From assembly GCF_042643265.1 (NCBI RefSeq), contig NZ_JBHRRZ010000014.1:1-64000 (forward strand): a stretch of DNA of 64,000 nt. The letters are read 5' to 3'. This DNA is from Virgibacillus_O sediminis (GTDB lineage: Bacteria > Bacillota > Bacilli > Bacillales > Amphibacillaceae). Every line of letters begins with the position of its first letter. Position 1 is the first letter of the stretch. Under the pieces are notes generated by a model. That model saw nothing but the letters and a program-made list of their open reading frames with translations, did not search any database and was not told where the DNA came from. Of the stretch, positions 24,022 through 33,086 are shown in pieces. The position numbers and the translations under genes are program-made.

Positions 24022-25368
24022 GTGGAGTATCGTTATCTTCCAATGACAGAACGAGATAAAAATGAAATGCTTGCAGCAATAGGGGTTGCATCTACAGAGG
24101 ATTTATTTTCCGATATTCCAGAGAATGTACGGTATAAGGGAGAAATGAACCTGAAGAAACCACTAAATGAATATGCATTGAAGGAAGAACTTACAAGGTT
24201 GGCAAATAAAAATGCGAACCTAAAAGAAAATCGTTCTTTTCTCGGTGCCGGTGTCTACGACCACTTTCTTCCCTCTGTGGTAGATCACGTGATTTCCCGG
24301 TCGGAGTTCTATACAGCTTATACGCCTTACCAACCGGAAATCTCCCAGGGAGAACTTCAAGCTATCTTTGAGTTCCAAACAATGATTTCGGAGCTGACGG
24401 CCATGCCTATAGCCAATTCATCCATGTATGATGGTGGAACGGCCTTAGCTGAAGCTGTAAATCTTAGTGCAGCCCAAACAAAAAAGAAAAAGATATTGGT
24501 ATCCAAGGCGGTGCATCCGGAATCAAGGGAAGTTATCAAGACATATGCGAAGGGTCCCGGGTTGGACATTGTGGAAATTGATCATACCAACGGGGTCACC
24601 GATTTGGAGCACTTGGAAAGAGAATTGGATGGGCAGACTGCAAGTGTCGTGGTTCAATACCCTAATTTCTTCGGGAGGATTGAACCCCTGAAAGAAGTAC
24701 AACACCTACTGGAAACACAGGATGCTATGTTTATAGTCTCCAGCAATCCATTGGCACTGGGTTACTTGACCCCACCTGGAGAATTTGGAGCCGACATTGT
24801 CACAGGGGATACACAAGTATTCGGTATACCGGCTCAGTTTGGCGGGCCACATTGTGGATATTTTGCCACTTCAAAAAAATTGATGAGGAAAATACCGGGA
24901 AGGCTTGTCGGACAGACGACAGATGAAGACGGTAAGAGGGGCTATGTACTGACACTTCAGGCAAGGGAACAGCATATCCGAAGAGAGAAAGCAACCTCCA
25001 ACATCTGCTCCAACCAGGCGCTGAACGCATTGGCCAGTTCTGTTGCAATGAGCGCAATCGGAAAACAGGGGCTAAGGAAACTGGCAATCTTGAATATGCA
25101 AAAAGCCCGCTATATGAAACAACAGCTGAAGCAAGCAGGAATTCCGATTGCTTTGGAGGGGTTATTCTTTAATGAAATGGTCATTAAACTAACTCATCCA
25201 GTGGAACATATAAATAGGGAGTTGCTGAAAAAAGGATTTATCGGTGGATATGATTTGAAAAAGGTCTCCCCGGAATTTGAGGGACATATGCTGCTTGCTG
25301 TAACAGAAACCAGGACAAAAGAGGAAATCGACAGCTTTGTAAAAGAATTGGGGGATATCAATGGATAG
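24022..25368 (+). CDS. gcvPA: Glycine dehydrogenase (decarboxylating) subunit 1
   Basis: A 448-residue alpha subunit of the two-part P-protein. With GcvPB it decarboxylates glycine on pyridoxal phosphate and passes aminomethyl to lipoyl-GcvH. Recognised by YRYLPMTERDKNEMLAAIG at the N-terminus, GAGVYDHFLPSVVDHV, and SNICSNQALNALA near the end. It lacks the PLP lysine, which is in GcvPB. GTG start at 24022 with GGAGGAAT upstream. Overlaps gcvPB by eight bases. Confidence 0.97.
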   Translation: MEYRYLPMTERDKNEMLAAIGVASTEDLFSDIPENVRYKGEMNLKKPLNEYALKEELTRLANKNANLKENRSFLGAGVYDHFLPSVVDHVISRSEFYTAYTPYQPEISQGELQAIFEFQTMISELTAMPIANSSMYDGGTALAEAVNLSAAQTKKKKILVSKAVHPESREVIKTYAKGPGLDIVEIDHTNGVTDLEHLERELDGQTASVVVQYPNFFGRIEPLKEVQHLLETQDAMFIVSSNPLALGYLTPPGEFGADIVTGDTQVFGIPAQFGGPHCGYFATSKKLMRKIPGRLVGQTTDEDGKRGYVLTLQAREQHIRREKATSNICSNQALNALASSVAMSAIGKQGLRKLAILNMQKARYMKQQLKQAGIPIALEGLFFNEMVIKLTHPVEHINRELLKKGFIGGYDLKKVSPEFEGHMLLAVTETRTKEEIDSFVKELGDING

Positions 25369-26818
25369 AGAAGAGTTTCCGCTGATTTTTGAGCGAGGAA
25401 AAGAAGGAAGGACCAGTTATAGTCTTCCAGAGATGGATGTTCCAGAAGCAGATATAGCTGCTGAATTCGAGGAAGATTATATCCGAGAGACCCCCCCGGG
25501 TTTACCGGAAGTGAGTGAGTTGGATATTATGCGGCATTATACCGGCTTGTCCAACAGGAATTATGGAGTTGATTCAGGATTCTATCCGCTTGGTTCTTGT
25601 ACCATGAAGTATAATCCGAAGATGAATGAAGATGTAGCACGTCTTGACGGTTTCAGCCATATTCATCCTTATCAACAGCCGGAGACCGTTCAAGGTGCCA
25701 TGGAATTAATGTATGACTTGCAAGAATCGTTGAAAGAAATAACCGGGATGCATGAGGTATCTTTGCAGTCGGCAGCAGGAGCACAGGGTGAATGGACAGC
25801 TCTAATGATGATACGTGCTTTTCATGAAGCAAATGGGGACAGCAACCGCACCAAAGTGATTGTTCCTGACTCTGCCCACGGGACCAATCCTGCCTCCGCG
25901 GCCGTAGCTGGATTGGAGGCCGTTACGGTAAAGACTAACCCACATAGCCTCGTAGATATAGATCATTTAAAGGAAGTGGTTGGAAATGATACTGCTGCAC
26001 TGATGCTGACGAATCCGAACACCTTGGGTTTATTTGAATCTGATATTAAAGAAATGGCGGAAATCGTACATGAAGCAGGGGGAAGGCTATATTACGATGG
26101 TGCCAACCTTAATGCCATTATGGGATATGCTAGGCCGGGGGATATGGGATTTGATGCAGTTCATTTGAATCTCCATAAAACCTTTACTGGTCCACATGGT
26201 GGTGGGGGTCCTGGGTCTGGCCCTGTGGGCGTCACGAAAGAACTCGAGCCCTATCTTCCGAAACCCGTTTTGACAAAGAAAGGTAATGAATATTATTTTA
26301 ATGAGGATCGACCGCATTCGATTGGAAGAATTAAGCCATATTATGGAAACTTCGGCATAAATGTAAGAGCTTATACTTATATCCGTACCATGGGAGCTGA
26401 AGGACTCAAGAAGGTCAGCGAGTATGCTGTCCTCAATGCAAATTATATGATGCGTTCTCTCGAAACCGCATATCATCTCCCGTATCAGCAGCATTGCAAG
26501 CATGAATTCGTCCTATCAGGAAAGAAGCAAAAGAAACTTGGAGTACGTACCCTTGATATTGCTAAAAGACTGCTTGATTATGGTTACCATCCGCCAACCA
26601 TTTACTTTCCGCTGAATGTAGAGGAGGCTTTGATGGTGGAGCCGACTGAAACGGAATCAAAAGAAACCTTGGATGGTTTCATTGACGCTATGTTGAAAAT
26701 CGCCAGAGAAGTAGAAGAAGAGCCAGAACTGGTACAAGAAGCTCCTTATCAGACGGTGGTAAAGCGGCTGGATGAAACAACAGCTGCCAGAAAGCCGGTC
26801 TTAAAGTATAATAAGTAA
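25361..26818 (+). CDS. gcvPB: Glycine dehydrogenase (decarboxylating) subunit 2
   Basis: A 485-residue beta subunit of P-protein and carrier of the PLP cofactor: Lys273 in NLHKTFTGPHGGGG, followed by the flexible glycine-rich loop. Other features are YPLGSCTMKYNPK near residue 69 and PDSAHGTNPASAA. Third gene of the riboswitch-controlled gcv operon. GcvH and the lipoyl dehydrogenase partner are not in this operon (an E3 homologue, LpdV, is in the bkd operon). The lipoyl ligase lipM, which follows in B. subtilis, is absent here. Confidence 0.97.
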   Translation: MDREEFPLIFERGKEGRTSYSLPEMDVPEADIAAEFEEDYIRETPPGLPEVSELDIMRHYTGLSNRNYGVDSGFYPLGSCTMKYNPKMNEDVARLDGFSHIHPYQQPETVQGAMELMYDLQESLKEITGMHEVSLQSAAGAQGEWTALMMIRAFHEANGDSNRTKVIVPDSAHGTNPASAAVAGLEAVTVKTNPHSLVDIDHLKEVVGNDTAALMLTNPNTLGLFESDIKEMAEIVHEAGGRLYYDGANLNAIMGYARPGDMGFDAVHLNLHKTFTGPHGGGGPGSGPVGVTKELEPYLPKPVLTKKGNEYYFNEDRPHSIGRIKPYYGNFGINVRAYTYIRTMGAEGLKKVSEYAVLNANYMMRSLETAYHLPYQQHCKHEFVLSGKKQKKLGVRTLDIAKRLLDYGYHPPTIYFPLNVEEALMVEPTETESKETLDGFIDAMLKIAREVEEEPELVQEAPYQTVVKRLDETTAARKPVLKYNK

Positions 26819-26821
26819 ATA

Positions 26822-26859
26822 ATAGGCCCGGCAGAGAGATTTCTCTTTGCCGGGCCTAT
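26822..26859. terminator. Bidirectional terminator between gcvPB and yqhL
   Basis: A 12-bp stem ATAGGCCCGGCA / TGCCGGGCCTAT with a further internal GAGAGA/TCTCT stem. It lies between convergent genes. Confidence 0.8.
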
Positions 26860-26863
26860 CCGT

Positions 26864-27235
26864 TTATTTTGTTTTTATTTTTCCTGTCCATTTTTTGAAG
26901 CCGCCTTTTAGCTGATACAGTTGCGAATAGCCCTTTTTATGGAGAATCTGAGCAGCGCGGGCGGAACGCGAACCGCCTTGGCAGTACAAGTATACTGGTT
27001 TATCTTTCCGGATCTCCACCAGCCTTTGACGAAGCTGTGTTACTGGTATATTTCTTGCACCAAGTATATGACCCCTGTCGAATTCCTGGGGCTCCCTGAC
27101 ATCAATCAGCTGTGCCTTCCGATAATTTTCTTTAAATTGTTCTTCGGTCAATACCTTAAGATAAGACTTCTGTCTATAGTAGCGGAAAATACTGACTCCA
27201 AGCAGTACCACTACAGCTATTATTAAAAACTCCAT
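26864..27235 (-). CDS. yqhL: Membrane-anchored rhodanese-domain protein (YqhL)
   Basis: A 123-residue protein with an N-terminal membrane helix (MEFLIIAVVVLLGVSIFRYY) and one rhodanese domain facing the cytoplasm. The active-site loop is YCQGGSRSARAA with catalytic Cys near residue 93; LIDVREPQEFDRGHI is also typical. Such domains carry sulfane sulfur or act in thiol chemistry; the physiological acceptor is not known. Start chosen at 27235 (second of two adjacent ATGs) because GGGGG lies seven bases upstream. Synteny with B. subtilis yqhL after gcvPB. Confidence 0.9.
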   Translation of the reverse strand: MEFLIIAVVVLLGVSIFRYYRQKSYLKVLTEEQFKENYRKAQLIDVREPQEFDRGHILGARNIPVTQLRQRLVEIRKDKPVYLYCQGGSRSARAAQILHKKGYSQLYQLKGGFKKWTGKIKTK

Positions 27236-27440
27236 CATATTTCCCCCGTCATTCTCTTTTCTACATACCATTATAGGCTTGAATCTATTTTTTTTCAAAG
27301 TTTTTTTCTTTAGCATTGCATTTAAGATGGAGGTTGAGTAAGATAATGACTAAGACTGTCGAAAAATAGTGCTACATAATCAGTTGCCTAAACGGGGGCT
27401 GATTTGCAAATTTAATGGACAAAGATAGTAAAACGGCCTC

Positions 27441-27470
27441 AAAAACACTATATATAGTGTTTTTGTTTTT
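27441..27470 (+). terminator. Terminator-like hairpin containing NrdR box 1
   Basis: AAAAACACTATATATAGTGTTTTT with a T6 tail after G has the form of a rho-independent terminator. It lies upstream of the likely nrdJ promoter, so it may simply be the DNA operator, or may also stop incoming transcription. Confidence 0.45.
27445..27460 (+). promoter_or_regulatory. NrdR box 1 upstream of nrdJ
   Basis: ACACTATATATAGTGT is a perfect palindrome and an exact form of the NrdR-box consensus (ACACwATATATwGTGT). NrdR is the ATP/dATP-sensing repressor of ribonucleotide reductase genes. Confidence 0.9.
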
Positions 27471-27474
27471 TATG

Positions 27475-27490
27475 GGTCAATATATTGTTT
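27475..27490 (+). promoter_or_regulatory. NrdR box 2, overlapping the -35 region of nrdJ
   Basis: GGTCAATATATTGTTT carries the palindromic core CAATATATTG. Its centre is 30 bp from that of box 1, close to the three-turn spacing of paired NrdR boxes. It overlaps a candidate -35 (TTGTTT, 27485-27490) that is 18 bases from TATCGT (27509-27514). Confidence 0.7.
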
Positions 27491-27570
27491 TACTTTCTCC
27501 TTTTGTGGTATCGTATTACTAGAGTGATAATGATGCAGCAAAAGGAAATGAGTGGCAAAGGAGCGATAGA

Positions 27571-30135
27571 ATGTCGACAATTACGGCTGAAAACCGGGGC
27601 ATTGATGTAGAAGCACTGAATAAAGATATAGAGCAATTTCCCCAGGTCCATCCAATAACGAGTGATATGAAATTAACCCACAAAGGTGTTTCCAGGCTGG
27701 TCATGCTGGATCGCTATGCGTTTAAAGATACGGAGCGAAAGACCCTGAAAAAAGGCGACCTGGTAGTCCTTACTGTGAAAGCAGACCCCAAATTTCCTGC
27801 CCGTGGCATCGGAAGAATACAATCCGTTGACTGGGATCATAAAGAGGCGGCAATCAAAGTAGATTCTGAATTTCTTTCCGTATTGGATAAGGAAGAGGAG
27901 TCAGGTATCGTCCGGCGCAGTCTGGACGTGATTGATAAACCGCTTGAGTTATTTTATGAGCAGATTGCTAAAAGGAACGCAGCCGGACTGGCCGCTGTTG
28001 AACATACAAAAGAAAAGCAGGATGAATGGTTTACCAAATTTCATGAAGAATTATCCAATCTCCATTTTATCCCAGCCGGACGAGTGTTATATGGTGCAGG
28101 CGCCGATACGGATGTAACATATTTTAATTGTTATGTGATGCCTTACATTCAAGATTCCCGTGAAGGAATTTCCGATCACAGGAAGCAAGTAATGGAAATA
28201 ATGTCCCGTGGCGGTGGTGTGGGTACGAATGGCTCCACTTTGAGACCCAGGAATACATTGGCACGAGGCGTTAATGGAAAATCCTCCGGTTCCGTCTCAT
28301 GGCTGGATGACATTGCAAAGCTGACTCATCTTGTGGAGCAGGGAGGTTCCCGTCGTGGCGCCCAGATGATTATGCTGGTGGATTCACATCCAGATATTAT
28401 CGAATTTATCATTTCCAAAATGCAAAATCCCAGAATCCTTCGTTATCTGATAGAGAATACTGAGGATGAGCATATTAAGAAGCTTGCCAGAGAAAAACTA
28501 AACTTCACCCCATTCACAGAAACAGAATTGGATCTCTATCAGGGTATTGTTAATTACCGTAATATGCCGGGGAAAGGCGGTTTTACAGAGGCTGCCATCC
28601 GGGAAGCCGAAGAAAAGCTGCACACAGGGGGAACTTATGAAGTCCATAATCCCGACTTCTTGACAGGAGCTAACATATCTGTCTGCATCACGAAGGAATT
28701 CATGGAGGCAGTGGAGAATGATGCATATTATGAATTGCGTTTCCCCGATGTGGAAAATTACACCGAGGAAGAGATGCAGGCGTACAACGAACAATGGCAT
28801 GAGGTTGGCGATGTCCGTAAATGGGAAGAAATGGGTTATGGTGTGCGGGTATACCGCCGTATCCGAGCGAAAGAACTCTGGAATCTTATAAATATTTGTG
28901 CCACTTATTCTGCAGAGCCTGGCATTTTCTTCATCGACAATGCCAACGATATGACAAACGCCAGAAGTTACGGAGATCAAGTGGTTGCTACAAATCCTTG
29001 CGGCGAACAACCTTTGGCTCCATATTCGGTCTGTAATCTAGCTGCTGTTAATCTTGCTGAAATGGCGGATAAGCAGAACAAGACGGTAAACTTCGAGAAA
29101 TTAAAGAAAACAGTAGAAACTGGGGTTCGTATGCAGGATAATGTCATCGATGCGACTCCATACTTTCTCGAGGAAAACAAGAAGCAGGCACTAGGTGAGC
29201 GCCGTGTAGGTCTGGGAGTAATGGGATTGCATGATCTGCTCATTTATTGTGAGACCGAGTATGGATCCTCAAAAGGGAATGAATTGGTTGATCAAATATT
29301 TGAAACGATTGCTACCACAGCATACCGCGCTTCTATCGAGCTTGCGAAAGAAAAAGGCAGCTTTCCTTTCCTTGTAGGCAGTACAGATAAGGAGACAATG
29401 TCGTTGAGGAAAGCTTTTATCAACACTGGCTATATGAAAAAAATGCCGGAGGATATCAGGAAAGATATTCTGGAGTATGGCATAAGGAATTCCCATCTGT
29501 TGACAGTAGCGCCTACAGGCAGCACTGGTACAATGGTGGGTGTAAGTACCGGGTTGGAGCCATACTTTTCTTTCTCCTATTATAGGAGCGGTAGACTTGG
29601 CAAATTTATCGAGGTGAAGGCTGAAATCGTACAGGAATATCTTGAAGAACACCCAGAGGCTGATGAAAATAATCTGCCAGAATGGTTTGTTACGTCCATG
29701 GATCTATCACCTGAAGCCCATGCAGATACTCAATGTGTGATTCAACGCTGGGTCGACAGTTCCATCTCAAAAACCGTTAATGCCCCCCGCGGCTACCGGG
29801 TGGATCAGGTGCAGAATGTGTATGAGAGGCTGTATCGAGGTGGTGCTAAGGGTGGAACAGTATATGTGGACGGCAGTCGGGACTCACAGGTACTGACACT
29901 TAAAGCTGAAGAAAACAGTGAAGGTGAGCAAACAGAGCTGTTTGATTATGAAGAAAAAACCGAGAAACCGAAAGTTGTCTTGATGGATACCGTACAGGAA
30001 CTGGAAAAAACGGATGTTACCATAGGATCAGAAGTTGGTAACACTTGTCCTGTCTGTCGTTCAGGGAAAGTTGAGGATATCGGCGGCTGTAATACTTGTA
30101 CAAGCTGTAATGCCCAGCTGAAATGCGGGCTGTAA
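27571..30135 (+). CDS. nrdJ: Vitamin B12-dependent (class II) ribonucleotide reductase
   Basis: An 854-residue enzyme reducing ribonucleotides to deoxyribonucleotides with adenosylcobalamin as radical source. Visible: substrate-radical motif NPCGEQPLAPYSVCNL with the conserved Cys477, partner Cys in TYFNCYVMPY (near 187), FIPAGRVLYGAGA, and the nucleotide site APTGSTGTMVGVSTGLEPYF. The C-terminus carries CPVC (826-829), CNTCTSC and CGL, the zinc/redox tail that recycles the active site. An N-terminal extension of about 110 residues precedes the catalytic barrel. It is a single gene with an NrdR-box pair upstream and a terminator behind; it is inserted between yqhL and mntR, where B. subtilis has no such gene. 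No cobalamin riboswitch was seen. Confidence 0.95.
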   Translation: MSTITAENRGIDVEALNKDIEQFPQVHPITSDMKLTHKGVSRLVMLDRYAFKDTERKTLKKGDLVVLTVKADPKFPARGIGRIQSVDWDHKEAAIKVDSEFLSVLDKEEESGIVRRSLDVIDKPLELFYEQIAKRNAAGLAAVEHTKEKQDEWFTKFHEELSNLHFIPAGRVLYGAGADTDVTYFNCYVMPYIQDSREGISDHRKQVMEIMSRGGGVGTNGSTLRPRNTLARGVNGKSSGSVSWLDDIAKLTHLVEQGGSRRGAQMIMLVDSHPDIIEFIISKMQNPRILRYLIENTEDEHIKKLAREKLNFTPFTETELDLYQGIVNYRNMPGKGGFTEAAIREAEEKLHTGGTYEVHNPDFLTGANISVCITKEFMEAVENDAYYELRFPDVENYTEEEMQAYNEQWHEVGDVRKWEEMGYGVRVYRRIRAKELWNLINICATYSAEPGIFFIDNANDMTNARSYGDQVVATNPCGEQPLAPYSVCNLAAVNLAEMADKQNKTVNFEKLKKTVETGVRMQDNVIDATPYFLEENKKQALGERRVGLGVMGLHDLLIYCETEYGSSKGNELVDQIFETIATTAYRASIELAKEKGSFPFLVGSTDKETMSLRKAFINTGYMKKMPEDIRKDILEYGIRNSHLLTVAPTGSTGTMVGVSTGLEPYFSFSYYRSGRLGKFIEVKAEIVQEYLEEHPEADENNLPEWFVTSMDLSPEAHADTQCVIQRWVDSSISKTVNAPRGYRVDQVQNVYERLYRGGAKGGTVYVDGSRDSQVLTLKAEENSEGEQTELFDYEEKTEKPKVVLMDTVQELEKTDVTIGSEVGNTCPVCRSGKVEDIGGCNTCTSCNAQLKCGL

Positions 30136-30144
30136 TAAATTGGG

Positions 30145-30174
30145 AAGGATCGGTGTACAACACCGGTCCTTTTT
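30145..30174 (+). terminator. Terminator after nrdJ
   Basis: AAGGATCGGTGT pairs ACACCGGTCCTT around ACA, one mismatch, with a T5 tail. Confidence 0.85.
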
Positions 30175-30357
30175 AGGTCATAAGGATATTTAAGGAAACA
30201 AAAAGCCGCTTGCTTGACCAGCGGTATGATAAATTAAACATCAACCATCTTCTGAAAGTTGGGGGTCTTGTTTCCCTTTATCTTTTACGTTATCCTCATT
30301 ATAATGAAAAGTTTTTCCCTAAACTAAATCTTTTGTTAGAAATGAGGAGATTCTAAA

Positions 30358-30774
30358 ATGCCTACCCCCAGTATGGAGGACTATATAGAGCTCATATATA
30401 ATCTTATGGAAACAAAGGGATATGTCCGAGTCTCCGACATAGCGGAAACTTTGATGGTCTATCCTTCTTCAGTGACGAAAATGATTCAGCGGCTCGATAG
30501 GGACGAGTATCTGAATTATGAAAAGTACAGGGGCTTCACTCTTACTCCGAAAGGAAAAAAGATTGGGGAAAGATTGGTATATCGTCATGAACTTTTAGAA
30601 CAGTTTCTCAATATTATTGGAGTGGATAAGGATAATATCTATCAGGATGTGGAAGGTATTGAACATCATCTAAGCTGGAATTCAATCGACCGTATTGGAG
30701 ATGTCGTTGAATATTTCAAAGATCATCCACATCGCCTCGAAGAGCTTAAGGATATTCAAAAACGTAATGAATAA
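30358..30774 (+). CDS. mntR: Manganese-responsive transcriptional regulator MntR
   Basis: A 138-residue DtxR-family repressor of manganese import. A winged helix-turn-helix lies at residues 22-70 and a dimerisation/metal domain at about 71-138. All known B. subtilis MntR metal ligands are conserved at the same numbers: Asp8, Glu11, His77, Glu99, Glu102 and His103. The ATG at 30358 follows ATGAGGAGA. Targets (mntH, mntABC) are not in the window. It is relevant to nearby Mn-dependent SodA. Synteny: between the gcv region and patatin gene as in B. subtilis. Confidence 0.97.
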   Translation: MPTPSMEDYIELIYNLMETKGYVRVSDIAETLMVYPSSVTKMIQRLDRDEYLNYEKYRGFTLTPKGKKIGERLVYRHELLEQFLNIIGVDKDNIYQDVEGIEHHLSWNSIDRIGDVVEYFKDHPHRLEELKDIQKRNE

Positions 30775-30864
30775 ATAGTAAAAGCCGTCCGGTATTAGCC
30801 TGTATTTGTTCTAATTGCTTCCCCTTATGCTTAAAAATATAAAAACAGCATAAGGGGAGAGCAT

Positions 30865-31758
30865 ATGAAGATAGATGGGGTGTTTTCCGGTGGCGGAGTA
30901 AAAGCATTTTCATTTCTGGGAGCACTTGAAAGTATCGAAGAAAGAGGATTGGAATTTGAACGGGTTGCCGGGGCCTCGGCTGGTGCAATAGTGGCATCTT
31001 TCCTGGCCGCGGGGTATAACTATAAGGAAATAAGTGAAATGTTGGAGGAAATGGAATTGAAGTATTTCCTGGATCCGCCGCGTATCAGCAGAATTTTACC
31101 AGTCAGTAAATGGCTGTTGTTATATTTCCAATTGGGCATCTATAAAGGTGATAAATTGGAAGGATGGCTGAGGGAAAGGCTGGCATACAGGAATATTCAT
31201 ACCTTTAGTGATTTAAAACCTGGATATCTCAAAGTCATAGTGAGTGACCTATCACTCGGAAAGCTTGTAGTAATTCCGGATGATTTGGAACGAATTTATG
31301 CGATCAACCCTACTGACTTCCCTGTTGCTACGGCTATAAGGATGAGTGCCGGTTTCCCTTACTTCTTCATGCCTAAGAAATTGGCAGGGCGTTCCGGCCA
31401 TAAAAGTATAATCGTGGACGGGGGCTTGCTAAGCAATTTCCCGTTATGGGTGTTCGGTCCAGAGGGGATCCGGGACACCAGGCCGGTACTAGGGGTTAAA
31501 TTGACGAGGGACATGGATAAGTTCGGGAAGCCAAGGCTTATTAATAATGCTTTTGATATGTTCCATGCCCTCTTTGCAACGATGAAGGAAGCACATGATG
31601 CGAGATATATTTCCAAATCCCAGCAAAATAACATAATATTTATACCGGTGAAAGGAACGGAGGCCACTGATTTTCATCTATCACAAGAAAAGAAACAGGA
31701 ATTGATTAGAAATGGGCGACAATACGCCCACACTTTTTTACAGTATTGGCCGAGGTGA
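30865..31758 (+). CDS. yqhO: Patatin-like phospholipase (YqhO)
   Basis: A 297-residue acyl hydrolase. It has the oxyanion glycine loop FSGGGVKAFSFLGAL near residue 6, the nucleophile elbow GASAGA (Ser near 42), and the catalytic Asp in DGGLLSNFPLWVF near residue 189. These form the Ser-Asp dyad of bacterial patatins, which cleave acyl chains from phospholipids. No signal peptide. GGGGAGAG precedes the ATG. Convergent with yqhP; a shared terminator follows. Confidence 0.93.
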   Translation: MKIDGVFSGGGVKAFSFLGALESIEERGLEFERVAGASAGAIVASFLAAGYNYKEISEMLEEMELKYFLDPPRISRILPVSKWLLLYFQLGIYKGDKLEGWLRERLAYRNIHTFSDLKPGYLKVIVSDLSLGKLVVIPDDLERIYAINPTDFPVATAIRMSAGFPYFFMPKKLAGRSGHKSIIVDGGLLSNFPLWVFGPEGIRDTRPVLGVKLTRDMDKFGKPRLINNAFDMFHALFATMKEAHDARYISKSQQNNIIFIPVKGTEATDFHLSQEKKQELIRNGRQYAHTFLQYWPR

Positions 31759-31772
31759 ATGGCGCACAAGCA

Positions 31773-31824
31773 AAAAAAGAAACAGCCGTGCTGTTATGGG
31801 ACTCAGCCTGGCCGTTTCTTTTTT
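31773..31824. terminator. Bidirectional terminator between yqhO and yqhP
   Basis: AAAAAAGAAAC (31773-31783) pairs GTTTCTTTTTT (31814-31824). The yqhP stop codon lies within the hairpin. Confidence 0.65.
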
Positions 31825-32177
31825 GATTTGCTTCCGTCAATTACACGGAGATGTGAAGCCGCACGACGACTTGCTTTTTTCCTTACAGATACAGGCTGTT
31901 GCTTAACCGCCGCCTTTGTCTGCATTTTTGCCGGATGGCTTTTATACTTGGCTTTTGACTGTTTTACCGCTTTCTTATATTTTTTCATATCGTTGGAGGG
32001 CGCTCTCCGTTTCTGCATGAAAAAATAGAAGACTGCAAAGAGTGCGGCACCCACACCAAGCATAATAAATATATTTGTAAAGAAACTGGCTGTATTGGTC
32101 AGAAGTTGTGACACGATTCCTACTGCTGCAAGGCCAATCAGCGCATAAACCAAGATGGATAACTTACTTTTTCCCAT
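31803..32177 (-). CDS. yqhP: SA1362/YqhP family membrane protein
   Basis: A 124-residue protein with two membrane helices (about residues 6-24 and 34-54) and a strongly basic C-terminal tail (SKAKYKSHPAKMQTKAAVKQ and RKKASRRAA). The size, topology and position beside the patatin gene match B. subtilis YqhP. The start at 32177 has AAGGAGGAT upstream; an in-frame ATG at 32219 has none. Function unknown; the tail could bind nucleic acid or phospholipid heads (inference). Confidence 0.87.
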   Translation of the reverse strand: MGKSKLSILVYALIGLAAVGIVSQLLTNTASFFTNIFIMLGVGAALFAVFYFFMQKRRAPSNDMKKYKKAVKQSKAKYKSHPAKMQTKAAVKQQPVSVRKKASRRAASHLRVIDGSKSKKKRPG

Positions 32178-32463
32178 CACAATATCCTCCTTTTCAAGGG
32201 TTTGGCAATTTGCACTCACTTATTAATATATACCCTTTTACATAAGACTTATATCCCTTTATTAAGAAAATATCAGCTGAAATCTCTCTCTAGTAATTAT
32301 TTCCGTCTATGGCCGTATTATTCAATTTTGCGTGATTTTTTATGCCTACCTATAATTTAACAGAAAAAACTTGACATCACCAGCTTCTATTTTAATAAGT
32401 ATGGGTCTGTAGCACTGATAGCTTGAGGCTGTCTTGGTCATAATAATGGCTGGAGGTGTTCGT

Positions 32464-32967
32464 ATGCAAAAAAATAAAAAAGAGAAGCTGGAACAGAATA
32501 AAACCGAAGAGCCTATGGGGCTGCTGCAGCGTTCTCTTCTTACCGGGTTTGTGGGAGGCATCCTTTGGAGTATGATCAGTGCTTTTATGTATTATTTCAA
32601 CTTTATGGATCTTTCTGCAAGGCATTATCTGCTTAGGTCGTGGAATCGTGCTGGATGGACAGATACCTGGCTTGGAGAGGCAGTTTCTATTTTATTGGTG
32701 GGACTCCTTTCCATTGGTGTTGCTCTTCTGTATTATATTTTATTAAAAAAAGTGAACTCTTTATGGGCAGGAGTAGTCTTTGGAATGGTCCTGTGGGTGG
32801 TCATCTTCTACATCGCCACACCCATTTTTCCAAATATCCCTACCGTTGAGGAGCTGAATTTGGATACGATCGTATCTTCATTCTGTATATATATATTATA
32901 TGGAACATTTATCGGTTATTCCATTTCCTATGACTATCATGAAACCGGATTAAAGAAGAGCGAGTAG
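32464..32967 (+). CDS. yqhR: Conserved membrane protein YqhR
   Basis: A 167-residue protein with a charged N-terminus (MQKNKKEKLEQNKTEEPMG), then four membrane helices (about residues 23-45, 73-93, 100-122 and 135-155). The conserved loop LSARHYLLRSWNRAGWTDTWLGE lies between helices 1 and 2. It matches YqhR in size and position. The ATG at 32464 has GGAGGTG upstream; the frame opens at 32434 without support. Function unknown. YqhQ and the aroQ dehydroquinase that flank yqhR in B. subtilis are missing. Confidence 0.88.
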   Translation: MQKNKKEKLEQNKTEEPMGLLQRSLLTGFVGGILWSMISAFMYYFNFMDLSARHYLLRSWNRAGWTDTWLGEAVSILLVGLLSIGVALLYYILLKKVNSLWAGVVFGMVLWVVIFYIATPIFPNIPTVEELNLDTIVSSFCIYILYGTFIGYSISYDYHETGLKKSE

Positions 32968-33086
32968 TCGGTAAGGCTGGCCATGGCTGCTCTTATCGTT
33001 ATTCAAAGCTTGCTGTTTATGATAAACTGTTTACAACTGCAGGATATGACAGAAGGTCAGCTTAGGATACAGAAAGGGATGAACAA

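Noticed and set aside
27317..27440. Cobalamin riboswitch upstream of the B12-dependent reductase
   Set aside because: No B12-box-like conserved segment is present and the gap is too short once the NrdR region is taken out.
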